From an uncultured Clostridia bacterium (GTDB lineage Bacteria; Bacillota; Clostridia; Christensenellales; Pumilibacteraceae): DNA of 52,852 nt. A model generated the notes under the pieces. The model did not search any database, had not been told where the DNA came from, and saw only the letters and a program-made list of their open reading frames with translations. The stretch spans positions 1 through 52,852 of the forward strand of contig CAKQDN010000010.1 of the NCBI GenBank assembly GCA_934229275.1. The letters run 5' to 3'. The translations under genes were made by a program, and so were the position numbers. Positions 23,923 to 32,700 of this stretch are shown piece by piece. The first letter of the stretch is position 1; every line of letters begins with the position of its first letter.

Positions 23923-24872
23923 GATATTTTGCCGAAATCAAAGACAATTTCTCGGTTAAAAAAACGCTGGAAAAAATAAAGAAGGGCAACGTCTCGCACG
24001 CATACGCCGTTATAGCGGAGGACGACTACACTCAAAAAGCGGTTGCGCTCTGCCTTATCTCGGCAATATCGGGAGCGGACGAAACCCGGCTCGAACAAAA
24101 CGGCTACGCGGACGTTCGAACCTATCCGTCCGAGCGCGACAAAGTGCTGTCGGCGGATATAGACGACCTTACGTCCACGGCGTATATAACGCCCACCGAA
24201 CTGGATAAAAAGTTCTACGTCATCGAAAAAGCGGCGACTATGAACGAAAGCGCGCAGAACAAACTGCTCAAAACGCTGGAAGAAGCGCCGCCCAAAACGG
24301 TAATTTTGCTGCTCGTGTCGGCGGCTGCGGCAATGCTTCCGACCGTGCTGTCGCGCTGCAATAAAATCGAAGTCGCACCCGAATCCGACGAAAAAATGAA
24401 AGCCGCGCTTAAAGAGTACTACGGCGAAGAAAATCTCGACCTTGCCGTGTCGCTTTCCGGAGGCTACTTCGGAACAGCCGAAAAAGTGCTCGAAAACGCC
24501 GAATACGCAAAGGATCTCGATCTTGCGTTGGAAACGCTGCTTTTCATGAAAACGAGTAAAAACATACTGTCTTTCTCGCAAAAATGGATCGAACGCGCGC
24601 AAACCATGCCCGACGTTATCGATTGTCTGTCGCTCGCGCTTGACGACTGCGCTTCGGCGTCGCTGGGACTTATGCGAAGAGTTCGGCTTAAAAGTCGCAT
24701 GCAGGATATAAAAGCACTGTGCGGCGAATACGACGACAAGTGCGTCGCGCTCATTCAGCCGTATCTGTGGGACGCGAAAAGAAAACTGTCGCAATACTGC
24801 TCGGCTCAGGTCGTGGCGGACGGATTGCTGTTCAAAATATTGGAGGTAAAGGCAAAATGCCGAAAATCATAG
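23919..24872 (+). CDS. holB: DNA polymerase III subunit delta-prime
   Basis: 317 residues. A clamp-loader subunit. It keeps the AAA+ layout: SHAYAV near the N-terminus, FYVIEKAATMNESAQNKLLKTLEE in the Walker B/SRH region, and LPTVLSRC near 148. The Walker A loop is absent (AEDDYTQ in its place), which is expected for the non-ATP-binding delta-prime subunit; the zinc-binding cysteines are also absent. It overlaps tmk by four bases and ricT by 16. Confidence 0.92.
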   Translation: MRYFAEIKDNFSVKKTLEKIKKGNVSHAYAVIAEDDYTQKAVALCLISAISGADETRLEQNGYADVRTYPSERDKVLSADIDDLTSTAYITPTELDKKFYVIEKAATMNESAQNKLLKTLEEAPPKTVILLLVSAAAAMLPTVLSRCNKIEVAPESDEKMKAALKEYYGEENLDLAVSLSGGYFGTAEKVLENAEYAKDLDLALETLLFMKTSKNILSFSQKWIERAQTMPDVIDCLSLALDDCASASLGLMRRVRLKSRMQDIKALCGEYDDKCVALIQPYLWDAKRKLSQYCSAQVVADGLLFKILEVKAKCRKS

Positions 24873-25714
24873 GAGTCAAGTTCAAAAAGTCGCCCAAAAT
24901 CTACTATTTCGAGGCAGGCGACCATAAATATAAGGAAAACTGCGGCGTAATCGTCGAAACCGCGCGCGGAATCGAGTTCGGCGAGGTCAAAATTCTGCCC
25001 ACCGACGTAGACGACGACAAAGTGGTGTCGCCGCTTAAACCCGTTATGCGCCTTGCAAACGAAAAAGACTACGCCACCGAAGAGAGAAACGCCAAAAAGC
25101 GCGACGAAGCCTATCCGATCGTCGAAAAGAAAATTCAGGAAAGCAAACTTAAAATGCGGCTCAGCGACGTCGAATATACGTTCGACGGCAATAAAATGAT
25201 AGTTTATTTCACCGCCGATAATCGCATCGACTTCCGCGACCTGGTAAAAGACCTCGCGTCCACGTTCCGCACGAGAATCGAACTGCGCCAGATAGGTCCG
25301 CGCGACGAATGCAAAATGCTGGGCGGTATCGCTCCGTGCGGCAGAGCGTGCTGTTGCAGCGATCATATGTCCGAGTTCTCGCACGTTTCGATTAAAATGG
25401 CTAAAACGCAGAATCTGTCGCTCAATCCGCAAAAAATAAGCGGTCTTTGCGGCAAACTCATGTGCTGTCTCGCATACGAGAACGAGTACTATGCCGACGT
25501 AAACAAGCATATGCCCAAAGTCGGCTCGTTCGTTAAAACCGAAAACGACGGCTCGGGTACCGTGTTCTCGGTAAATCAACTTAAAGACAACGTTACGATA
25601 AAGAAAGAGAAAAAAGACGGCGGAATGGAATTCGTAACCGTTCCTGCCGCGCAGATAACGTTCACGTCAAAAAAGGCTCCCGCCCCCGAAGAAAGCGTCG
25701 ATGCGGAAGAGTAA
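24857..25714 (+). CDS. ricT: PSP1/RicT (YaaT) family regulatory protein
   Basis: 285 residues. In B. subtilis RicT (YaaT) works with RicA and RicF to control RNase Y and the sporulation phosphorelay, and binds a 4Fe-4S cluster. The cysteine-rich block APCGRACCCSDHMSEFSHVSIKMAKTQ plus KISGLCGKLMCCLAYE is diagnostic. ATG 24857 has GGAGG at 24842-24846 inside holB; an upstream in-frame start at 24719 would overlap holB by about 150 bp and is rejected. The C-terminal tail is acidic. Ends the operon. Confidence 0.93.
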   Translation: MPKIIGVKFKKSPKIYYFEAGDHKYKENCGVIVETARGIEFGEVKILPTDVDDDKVVSPLKPVMRLANEKDYATEERNAKKRDEAYPIVEKKIQESKLKMRLSDVEYTFDGNKMIVYFTADNRIDFRDLVKDLASTFRTRIELRQIGPRDECKMLGGIAPCGRACCCSDHMSEFSHVSIKMAKTQNLSLNPQKISGLCGKLMCCLAYENEYYADVNKHMPKVGSFVKTENDGSGTVFSVNQLKDNVTIKKEKKDGGMEFVTVPAAQITFTSKKAPAPEESVDAEE

Positions 25715-25789
25715 CGGGCGATGAAGAGAAAAATCGCCGCGTCCGACGCACGATAGTTGAAAAATTTGAAAAATACTACGCTAAAAACG

Positions 25790-25818
25790 TGGACAAATAG
25801 TTTTTTTTGTGATATAAT
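25790..25818 (+). promoter_or_regulatory. Promoter of the ferredoxin gene
   Basis: TGGACA at 25790-25795, a 17-bp spacer and TATAAT at 25813-25818. The leader begins with an imperfect hairpin (TTTGAC at 25823-25828 against GTCAAA at 25851-25856). Confidence 0.8.
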
Positions 25819-25880
25819 ATCGTTTGACGGAGAAGGAAAAAGCCTTGCCGGTCAAAATTTATTAAGGAGAGTTTATAATT

Positions 25881-26054
25881 ATGGCACACGTAATCAGTGA
25901 CGAATGCCTTTCCTGCGGTTCCTGCGCATCGGAATGCCCGGTCGGAGCGATCAGCGAAGGCGACGGAAAGTATGTAGTAAACGCAGACGAATGCGTTGAT
26001 TGCGGCGCTTGCGAAGGCGCTTGCCCCGTAGGAGCAATTTCACAGGCAGACTAA
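25881..26054 (+). CDS. Small 2[4Fe-4S] ferredoxin
   Basis: 57 residues. Two classical cluster motifs are complete: C-x2-C-x2-C-x3-CP at 9, 12, 15, 19 and again at 38, 41, 44, 48. This is a clostridial-type low-potential electron carrier of the cytoplasm. AAGGAG lies 10 bp before ATG 25881. It is transcribed alone, with its own promoter and terminator. Confidence 0.97.
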   Translation: MAHVISDECLSCGSCASECPVGAISEGDGKYVVNADECVDCGACEGACPVGAISQAD

Positions 26055-26072
26055 TCGGTTTTTGCGACAATT

Positions 26073-26103
26073 AAAGCGGACAGGTTTTCCCTTCCGCTTT
26101 TTT
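26073..26103 (+). terminator. Intrinsic terminator of the ferredoxin gene
   Basis: AAAGCGGA (26073-26080) pairs with TCCGCTTT (26093-26100), followed by T. Confidence 0.88.
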
Positions 26104-26214
26104 GCTGCCGCGAAGAGGATTCACAAGGTAACCCTAACGATTTAACGCAAAAATCGCGTCCGCGCGACTAAATCACTTGCAAATAAACGGGCAGAACGCC
26201 CACGGAGGAATTAT

Positions 26215-26853
26215 ATGAAAAAGTACGACAACGTAGTAATCTTCGACCATCCCCTTATCAAACACAAAATCGCCATTCTTCGCGACGAAAACACCGGAAT
26301 GAAGGAATTCCGCGAACTCGTCGAAGAAATCACCACGCTCATGACCTACGAGTGCCTTAAAGACGTCAAAACGGTAACCGTAAAAGTCAAAACTCCGCTC
26401 GAAGAAACCGAGCAGCAGATGGTACCCGACAACAGCATCGCAATCGTCCCCATCCTGCGCGCGGGACTTGGTATGGTAAACGGTATTCATGTGCTGTTCC
26501 CCACCGCTAAAGTAGGTCACATCGGCATGTACCGCGACGAAGAAACGCTGCAGCCGCACGAATATTACTGCAAACTGCCCGACGGTATCGAAAACAAACT
26601 GGTCCTTCTCGTAGACCCCATGCTTGCAACCGGCGGCTCGGCTTGCGACGCTATCGCAGCCCTCAAAAAGAGAGGATGCAAGAACATTAAGTTCATGGCA
26701 ATCATCGGCGCGCCCGAAGGTATCGCAAAGGTTGCCGAAACTCATCCCGACGTCAACGTTTATGTGTCCACGCTCGACCGTTGCCTCAATCGGAACGGCT
26801 ATATTCTGCCCGGTCTCGGCGACGCCGGCGACCGTCTGTTCGGTACCAAATAA
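26215..26853 (+). CDS. upp: Uracil phosphoribosyltransferase
   Basis: 212 residues, usual length. It salvages uracil to UMP using PRPP. Motifs: VPILRAGLGM near 80, the PRPP loop VDPMLATGGSA near 135-145, and the uracil-binding C-terminal NGYILPGLGDAGDRLFGT. GGAGG lies 8 bp upstream. It has no obvious sigma-A promoter within the 112-bp gap after the ferredoxin terminator and is followed by its own terminator. Confidence 0.97.
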   Translation: MKKYDNVVIFDHPLIKHKIAILRDENTGMKEFRELVEEITTLMTYECLKDVKTVTVKVKTPLEETEQQMVPDNSIAIVPILRAGLGMVNGIHVLFPTAKVGHIGMYRDEETLQPHEYYCKLPDGIENKLVLLVDPMLATGGSACDAIAALKKRGCKNIKFMAIIGAPEGIAKVAETHPDVNVYVSTLDRCLNRNGYILPGLGDAGDRLFGTK

Positions 26854-26871
26854 TTAAAAACAGTTATATTG

Positions 26872-26909
26872 AAAGCGTTCTCCCGCACGGTTCGGGTGAA
26901 CGCTTTTTT
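26872..26909 (+). terminator. Intrinsic terminator of upp
   Basis: AAAGCGTTC (26872-26880) pairs with GAACGCTTT (26898-26906), with an inner CCG/CGG, then T to 26909. Its T tract is also the first bases of the 34-bp tandem repeat. Confidence 0.88.
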
Positions 26910-27023
26910 CATGCTCCGAACGCACCGTAGCTATTGCTTTTTTCATGCTCCGAACGCACCGTAGCCGTTGCTTTTTTCGTGTCCCGAACGCACCGTAGCC
27001 GTTGCTTTTTTCGTGTCCCGAAC
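26904..27023. repeat. 34-bp tandem repeat, about 3.5 copies
   Basis: Units begin at 26904, 26938, 26972 and (partial) 27006. Each reads TTTTTTCATGCTCCGAACGC plus ACCGTAGCYNTTGC or a near variant (CGTGTCC in units 3 and 4). The 34-bp period is not a multiple of three, so no protein repeat is implied. The rest of the gap to 27430 shows only the promoter of the next gene; no gene or RNA family is recognised. Confidence 0.9.
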
Positions 27024-27360
27024 ACGCAAAAACGACCGCTTTTTCGCTTTCGAACAGACCTGCAAAAAAGCCAAGGTTTTCCATTAACTGTGTAAAACAT
27101 ATCTCGGTATGTCAATTTCAGCCGTTAAAAACGGTATTTCCGTCTGTCCGGAAACGCTTGAACCACAATTATTTTTCACTCGGAAATTAATTTTTTCAAA
27201 CGTCGAAAAATACTTGAAATTGTAGAGGAACTATATGTTCATGTGCGAATTTTATCGATATAAAAAGGCATACTTATAATTACGACGCCATTCGGAGAGC
27301 GCGCAAACGCTTGTCATCAGGGGCAAAAAAGTCTTATTCGAAAAAAATATGTAAACCTTG

Positions 27361-27389
27361 TTGACTTTTTTATGTATTAGTGATAAAAT
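27361..27389 (+). promoter_or_regulatory. Promoter of the GH43-like lipoprotein operon
   Basis: TTGACT at 27361-27366, a 17-bp spacer and TAAAAT at 27384-27389. Confidence 0.75.
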
Positions 27390-27430
27390 AATAATAGCAT
27401 TTTGGCTAAATTTTAAAACAGGAGAGGACT

Positions 27431-29719
27431 ATGAAGAAAACCATCAGACTGATGACTGTTCTGTTTGCCGTGGTTTTGCTTGCTTTTGCAGGCGCGGCAT
27501 GCAATAAACAGGACGTCGAATTCGTAGACAGCGGCGAACTTGTCGCAGGCTTCGAACTTCCGCACGGATCCGGTATTGCAGACAAGGACTACGAGTATGA
27601 TTACAACTCGAATCTTTTCTATCGCAACGAACCGAGAACGACGGGAGCGGACCCCGGAGCGCTTTACGTTTCGGTCGAAGATATTAAAGAATCGTACGCT
27701 TACTACCGCGATACGTTCAAGTACACCAACGAAAAAGGCGAACTTGACTGGATCGACGGTTACAGCCTCGAAAAGTTCGAACAGGAAAACGGAACCGAAA
27801 AGGACTGGGTAGACAAGTACGGCAACATGTATTACATGGCTGTCACGCAGCATACCTACAGCGTTACGGCGGCAACCAAGAATAAATACAACGCGAATCT
27901 CGGCGGCTATCGTATGTTCACCACCCGTGACTTCGTCAACTGGCAGGAATGCGGCGAAATCGACGGTTTCGCGCTTGCGGTAAACCGTTCCACCGACTGG
28001 TGCGACGAATATTTCTGGGCGCCCGAATTTATCCGAGACCCAAAAACCGGTATGTATTTCATGTTCTACGGAGCAAGATATAAGTACGGCGGAGGATCGG
28101 ACAAAACATATCCCGCTATCACGACCGTTGACGGCGGAACTACGGCTAATATCCGCGGCGACGTGGCTATTTCGCCCAACCCCCTCGGACCGTACCGCGT
28201 CATAACCGCAGAAAACTATTTCCAACTTTATGCGGGTAAAACCAAAAGCGGCGATTTCTTAACCGGCGAAACGCTCGTCAAAGATAAATTCGTCGAGGGA
28301 AGAGAGTATTACGAAGTATACGGCAAAGACGGAAAAACCGTCGTCGGCTACCGAAACGGAAACAACTACTATAACCTCATGGGTATGGAAAAAACTTCCG
28401 ATATGCCGCTCATCAACGCCGGTTACTACTATCCCCGTTACTGCACCAGCGAAAGTAAGGTAAAGGAATTCACCGATTCCGCGCTGTTCGTCGGCAATAT
28501 CGATTACGAAAACTACATGACCGAAATTCTCGACCTTAACCCGGTTATCGACGAGAAGGGCGATCTTTACTGCTACTTCACGATGGATACCCGTCACAGA
28601 GACAGAGAAAAAAGAGTGTACGGTATTTTCGTGATCAAAATGCTTGACTGGAACACTCCCGACTGGGATACGCTCAGATACGTTTGCCGCGTCAACTATA
28701 CTTATATAGACAACGACGGCAGCACGCTTTACGGAACGCCGATGGAACCCACCGAGGGTAAATTCAACGAAGGAGGCGTAAACGAAGGTACCAACGTTAT
28801 CTATCACAACGGGCTGTACTACATGACTTATTCGTACTTCGGATACACCGACGTTCGTTACTCGGTCGGGGTCGCCGTTTCGGACAACGCGTTCGGACCG
28901 TTCAAAAAGCAGTTTGCCTACATGCCCGTTATCGGTAAAGGAACCGAATACAACGACTATAAGGGCGGAACGGGACACCACTGCTTCATAAAGTCCGGCG
29001 ACGAACTTTTTATGCTCTATCACTCAACCGACAACGCTCTCAACAACTACGACAAAAACGGAAATTATCTCGGTCGTCATATCGCAATCGATCGTATTTT
29101 CTGGAAATACGAAGAAGATATCGATATGGATATGATGTACGGCAACGGCGCAACCGTCAACCTGCAACCCAAGCCCGAATCGTTCACCGGTTATAAAAAC
29201 GTGGCGCGCCTCGCTACCGTTACCGGCAACGGCGACATCGGCAAAACCGAATATGTAAACGACGGAATGTTCACCGCTCAGCCCTTTGCGCGCAAGTACG
29301 AATACGGCAGATCGAACGGCGGACTCAAAATCAAGATGACGTGGGATAAACCCGTAACTATTAAAGCCCTCATGATTTACAACAGCGGCTCGTTCTACGA
29401 GGCGTTCAATAAAGTAAACGTGATCCGCTTCAAACTTGCAGAAAAACCCTCGTGGTATCAACTCGACAAGTACAACGGATATTGCTACATCAAAGACCTT
29501 GCGGTCGATTCCAGAGACGCGATGACTTCGGAAGAACTCATGCGCCACGGCGCGGCTGCAATCGCGGAATTCAACCCGATCACAATAACCGAAATGGAAT
29601 TCTTCATAAGCGGTAACGTCGATGACAAATACACCGAGCAGTCGGAAGGTATGGTAATCGAATCGGGTTACAAAACCGTCAGAGTGTCCGACGTGTATAT
29701 TTTCGGAAACGAGGCGTAA
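27431..29719 (+). CDS. Lipoprotein, glycoside hydrolase family 43-like with C-terminal discoidin-like domain
   Basis: 762 residues. A lipoprotein signal ends in AGAAC with the lipid cysteine at 24. The body (about 60-560) follows the five-bladed propeller pattern of GH43: GADPGALYV near 72-80 supplies the likely catalytic base (D74), WAPEF near 196-200, and EGTNVIYHNGLYYMTYS near 452 supplies the likely acid. GTGHHCFIKSGDELFMLYHS follows. Residues about 588-750 (NVARLATVT, then YVNDG) look like a discoidin/CBM32-type sugar-binding beta-sandwich. GH43 enzymes act on arabinose- or xylose-containing glycans, but the exact substrate here is open. It shares a transcript with the 1418-residue lipoprotein 12 bp downstream. 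Anchored outside the cell membrane. Confidence 0.78.
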   Translation: MKKTIRLMTVLFAVVLLAFAGAACNKQDVEFVDSGELVAGFELPHGSGIADKDYEYDYNSNLFYRNEPRTTGADPGALYVSVEDIKESYAYYRDTFKYTNEKGELDWIDGYSLEKFEQENGTEKDWVDKYGNMYYMAVTQHTYSVTAATKNKYNANLGGYRMFTTRDFVNWQECGEIDGFALAVNRSTDWCDEYFWAPEFIRDPKTGMYFMFYGARYKYGGGSDKTYPAITTVDGGTTANIRGDVAISPNPLGPYRVITAENYFQLYAGKTKSGDFLTGETLVKDKFVEGREYYEVYGKDGKTVVGYRNGNNYYNLMGMEKTSDMPLINAGYYYPRYCTSESKVKEFTDSALFVGNIDYENYMTEILDLNPVIDEKGDLYCYFTMDTRHRDREKRVYGIFVIKMLDWNTPDWDTLRYVCRVNYTYIDNDGSTLYGTPMEPTEGKFNEGGVNEGTNVIYHNGLYYMTYSYFGYTDVRYSVGVAVSDNAFGPFKKQFAYMPVIGKGTEYNDYKGGTGHHCFIKSGDELFMLYHSTDNALNNYDKNGNYLGRHIAIDRIFWKYEEDIDMDMMYGNGATVNLQPKPESFTGYKNVARLATVTGNGDIGKTEYVNDGMFTAQPFARKYEYGRSNGGLKIKMTWDKPVTIKALMIYNSGSFYEAFNKVNVIRFKLAEKPSWYQLDKYNGYCYIKDLAVDSRDAMTSEELMRHGAAAIAEFNPITITEMEFFISGNVDDKYTEQSEGMVIESGYKTVRVSDVYIFGNEA

Positions 29720-29731
29720 GGAGTGAAGAAT

Positions 29732-32700
29732 ATGAAAAAATTATTGAAAATACTTCTTATAACCGCAGTCGCGCTCACGCTCGCATTGTGCGTCGTGGCG
29801 TGCAGTAAAGAACCGACGAAAGAGGTCATCGACGTTATTGACGGCGATGCGGGTAAATTCGAAGAAAATATCGGTACCGCATACGGCGCGAAACCCGACC
29901 TCGACAACGTGGTCATCGACGGTATTCTCGACGACGATCTATGGAAAGGTAAAAAGTGGTACACGCAGTACGAGTCCACTCATAAAGTTAAATTCCAGGT
30001 AACCGGCACGATGAGCCCGAAGGGTATGTACGTCGCCGCTACCTGCAACGATAACTTTATCTATTGGAACGGCTATAACTACTTCTTCAGTAACTCCAAT
30101 TTCTCGTTTAATTTCTACGCCGGAAACTATACTTATATAGCAGCCGACGCTAACAACACGAGAGTAACGCACAAATATCTCAACCTGCGTTCGAGAATCG
30201 GCGGAAGGTATAACATCCCCGGTGAGGGCGGCGGACTTACCGTCGAATTCTTCATTCCGTGGGAGGAGTTGGGAATAGACGTAAGTAAAGGGCTTCCCGA
30301 ATCGGTTAAGATTCTGCCGCTTTACAACTTTGCGTCCAACCCCGACACCGAAACCGAACCGCTTTATCCCACGTTCGTTAAAACCACCGGCGACTCCGGT
30401 CAGGTGCCCAGATTCGGTGTGAACGGATATTTAGACGGAGACGAAGAAAACGCAATCGTGGGCAGCCACAAGGGCGGTAGAGGTCGTACGAGCGGCTGGA
30501 CGGTGGAAAATTCCGGAACCGAACAGGAAACGGCGACTTCCAGCATGACCGCGACTTCCAACTTCGCACAGGCAGCGTTCTTCCGCGACCTGACTTCGTC
30601 CACGTTCCGCATTACAACTAAAATAAAGGTTAAGGAAGCGGGCAAAGACGCTCGTGTCGGCGTTATGATCTACTCCGACGACGTCAAATACCGCGCATTC
30701 GCACTCAACTTAAGCAGCGACAACTTCAAGTCGGGCAAGATGACCGAATATAACTTACGCGGCTACACCAACTACCCCAACAGAATAACCGAAATAACCG
30801 ACTGCGTAAAACTGCCTCTCGATACGCCCACCGACGAAATCGAAATTTCAGTCTACAACAAGTCGGGTAAAGTGTACTACATCGTAAACGGCAAGTATGC
30901 ATACAGCGAAGAAGCATCGTACGCCGGACTTAACGCGTATGCCGGCTTCTACACCTTCAACGCGACCGCACAGTACAGCAACTATTCGTTCTACGATTAC
31001 GAAACCGAAGCCGAGTTCGACAAGGATATGGCGAAGTACGCATATCTGGTCAACATCAGAACGGAAGGTAAAGACGTAACCGTCTCCACCGACCAACTCG
31101 CGGTTTCGAGAGAAAAGGACAATTCTCTCATCATAACGACTACGTTCAAGCCCGGCTACACCATGGACGAAGAAAAATTCGAATACGTCATCGGTGCTAA
31201 GACCGAATCGCTTGACGAATTGTTCAAAAAAGAGGCAAAGGGCGGCGAACTCGTGCTTAAAAACATCACGGGCAACATCGAAATCCGCGCCAAAGCAAGA
31301 CAGTTTACGGACGAAGAAAACGCGTCCAACGTAAGCCTTAAATACAACGTCAAAAATTCTCAGACCAAAGAAGTTTTAAGACAGGCAAACGTAGTCGTCT
31401 ACGGCGATCATCCGTATTCCCGTTACACCGAAAGATTTATCGGAGCGGTCGGAGGAGAAATGTCCGTTCGTCCCGGCGAAGCATGGAAATACGAGGTCAC
31501 TTCGAGCGGCTACCGCGGCTCGAAGGGCGAACTGCTCGGCGGCGCGAAAGTAAACGAAAATCTTTCCGAGCCTGCGGATATGTTTATCACCAACTCGATA
31601 ATCGGCGGTATAGCAGAGTCCGTACTCGACGCGGAAGGTAAACCCAAAACATCGCTTACCGCGTCTTCCAACCCCGGAACCATGTGGGATTTGTCGCGCG
31701 AGTCGGAAAACAAAGCAGTGTTCCAGACGTCCACCAACGACAGAGACGTCGTGTACTTCTCGGGAAGAACGGTAAGCGACTTCCAGGTCGCGTACGTCGA
31801 AATAATCAACCGTACCGATCCCGCTTCGTTCTCTTCGTTCGAAAACGACCCGGCTGCAGGCTTTATAATAAAAGCGGCTTCGGAAGAATCGTTCATGGGA
31901 CTGAGAAAAACCGGTCTGCGTCTTAAACGCGAAAGAAACAACTGGACTGCCGGCACTTACACCGATACCAACAACGTTTGTCAGTGGGACGGCTATCTCG
32001 GTAACACCGACCGCGACAACGGCGGACGTTTCTTAAACGCATACTCCGGTAAGGGTACCGTAGACCGTATTCCGTGGGAAGGAAAAGAATACACCAACAG
32101 TTTCCTCATGATAAGAAGAGGACCGTATCTGTACTTCTACGCGTGCGACGGAGCGGCTAACGTCGGTACCGACGCAAAAAACTTCGGGAAACTTAAACTC
32201 GTCGGCGAATTCTACAACGACCTGATTCCTTCGTATGCGGCTGTAGGTCTTACCTGCACGGTTGCTTACAACCTGCGTATGGACTTTGAAAACTACTGGA
32301 TTCTCACCGACGAAAACGCAAGCAAATTCATTATCAACGCAGATCTTGATCTCGTAACTCCGTTCCAAATGACCGAAGGCAAAAAACTGGTCACGCTGGG
32401 CGGCGACGCGCTCATCGGTTATGACGACAAAGCGGATACGTTCAACGGCTCGATCATCAAAGACGGCGAACTCACGCTGCAGGCAAGATCGATAAGCAAC
32501 GGAAAAATGATTAAAGTTACCTTCAACGACGGATCGGTTAAGTACCTGCCTGACACCAAAACCGTGCTTAAATGCACGCCCAAAGCAGTGAACGGCAAAA
32601 TTACCGCAACGGCGGAAGAAGTTGACCCGATTGTCGTAAAAGGCACTATTAAATTCCCCGACAACGTTCCTTCTCGTGCGGTTCCCGGCGAAGTGCGCGA

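Noticed and set aside
23919..24872. Degenerate holB because the P-loop is missing
   Set aside because: Delta-prime subunits naturally lack ATP binding; the rest of the fold pattern is intact.
26904..27023. CRISPR-like short repeats
   Set aside because: Units are directly tandem with no unique spacers, have a 34-bp period and start in a terminator; no cas gene is present.
27290..27330. Catabolite-repression (cre) site upstream of the GH43-like gene
   Set aside because: The best match GCAAACGCTTGT lacks conserved positions of the cre consensus, so it is not supported.
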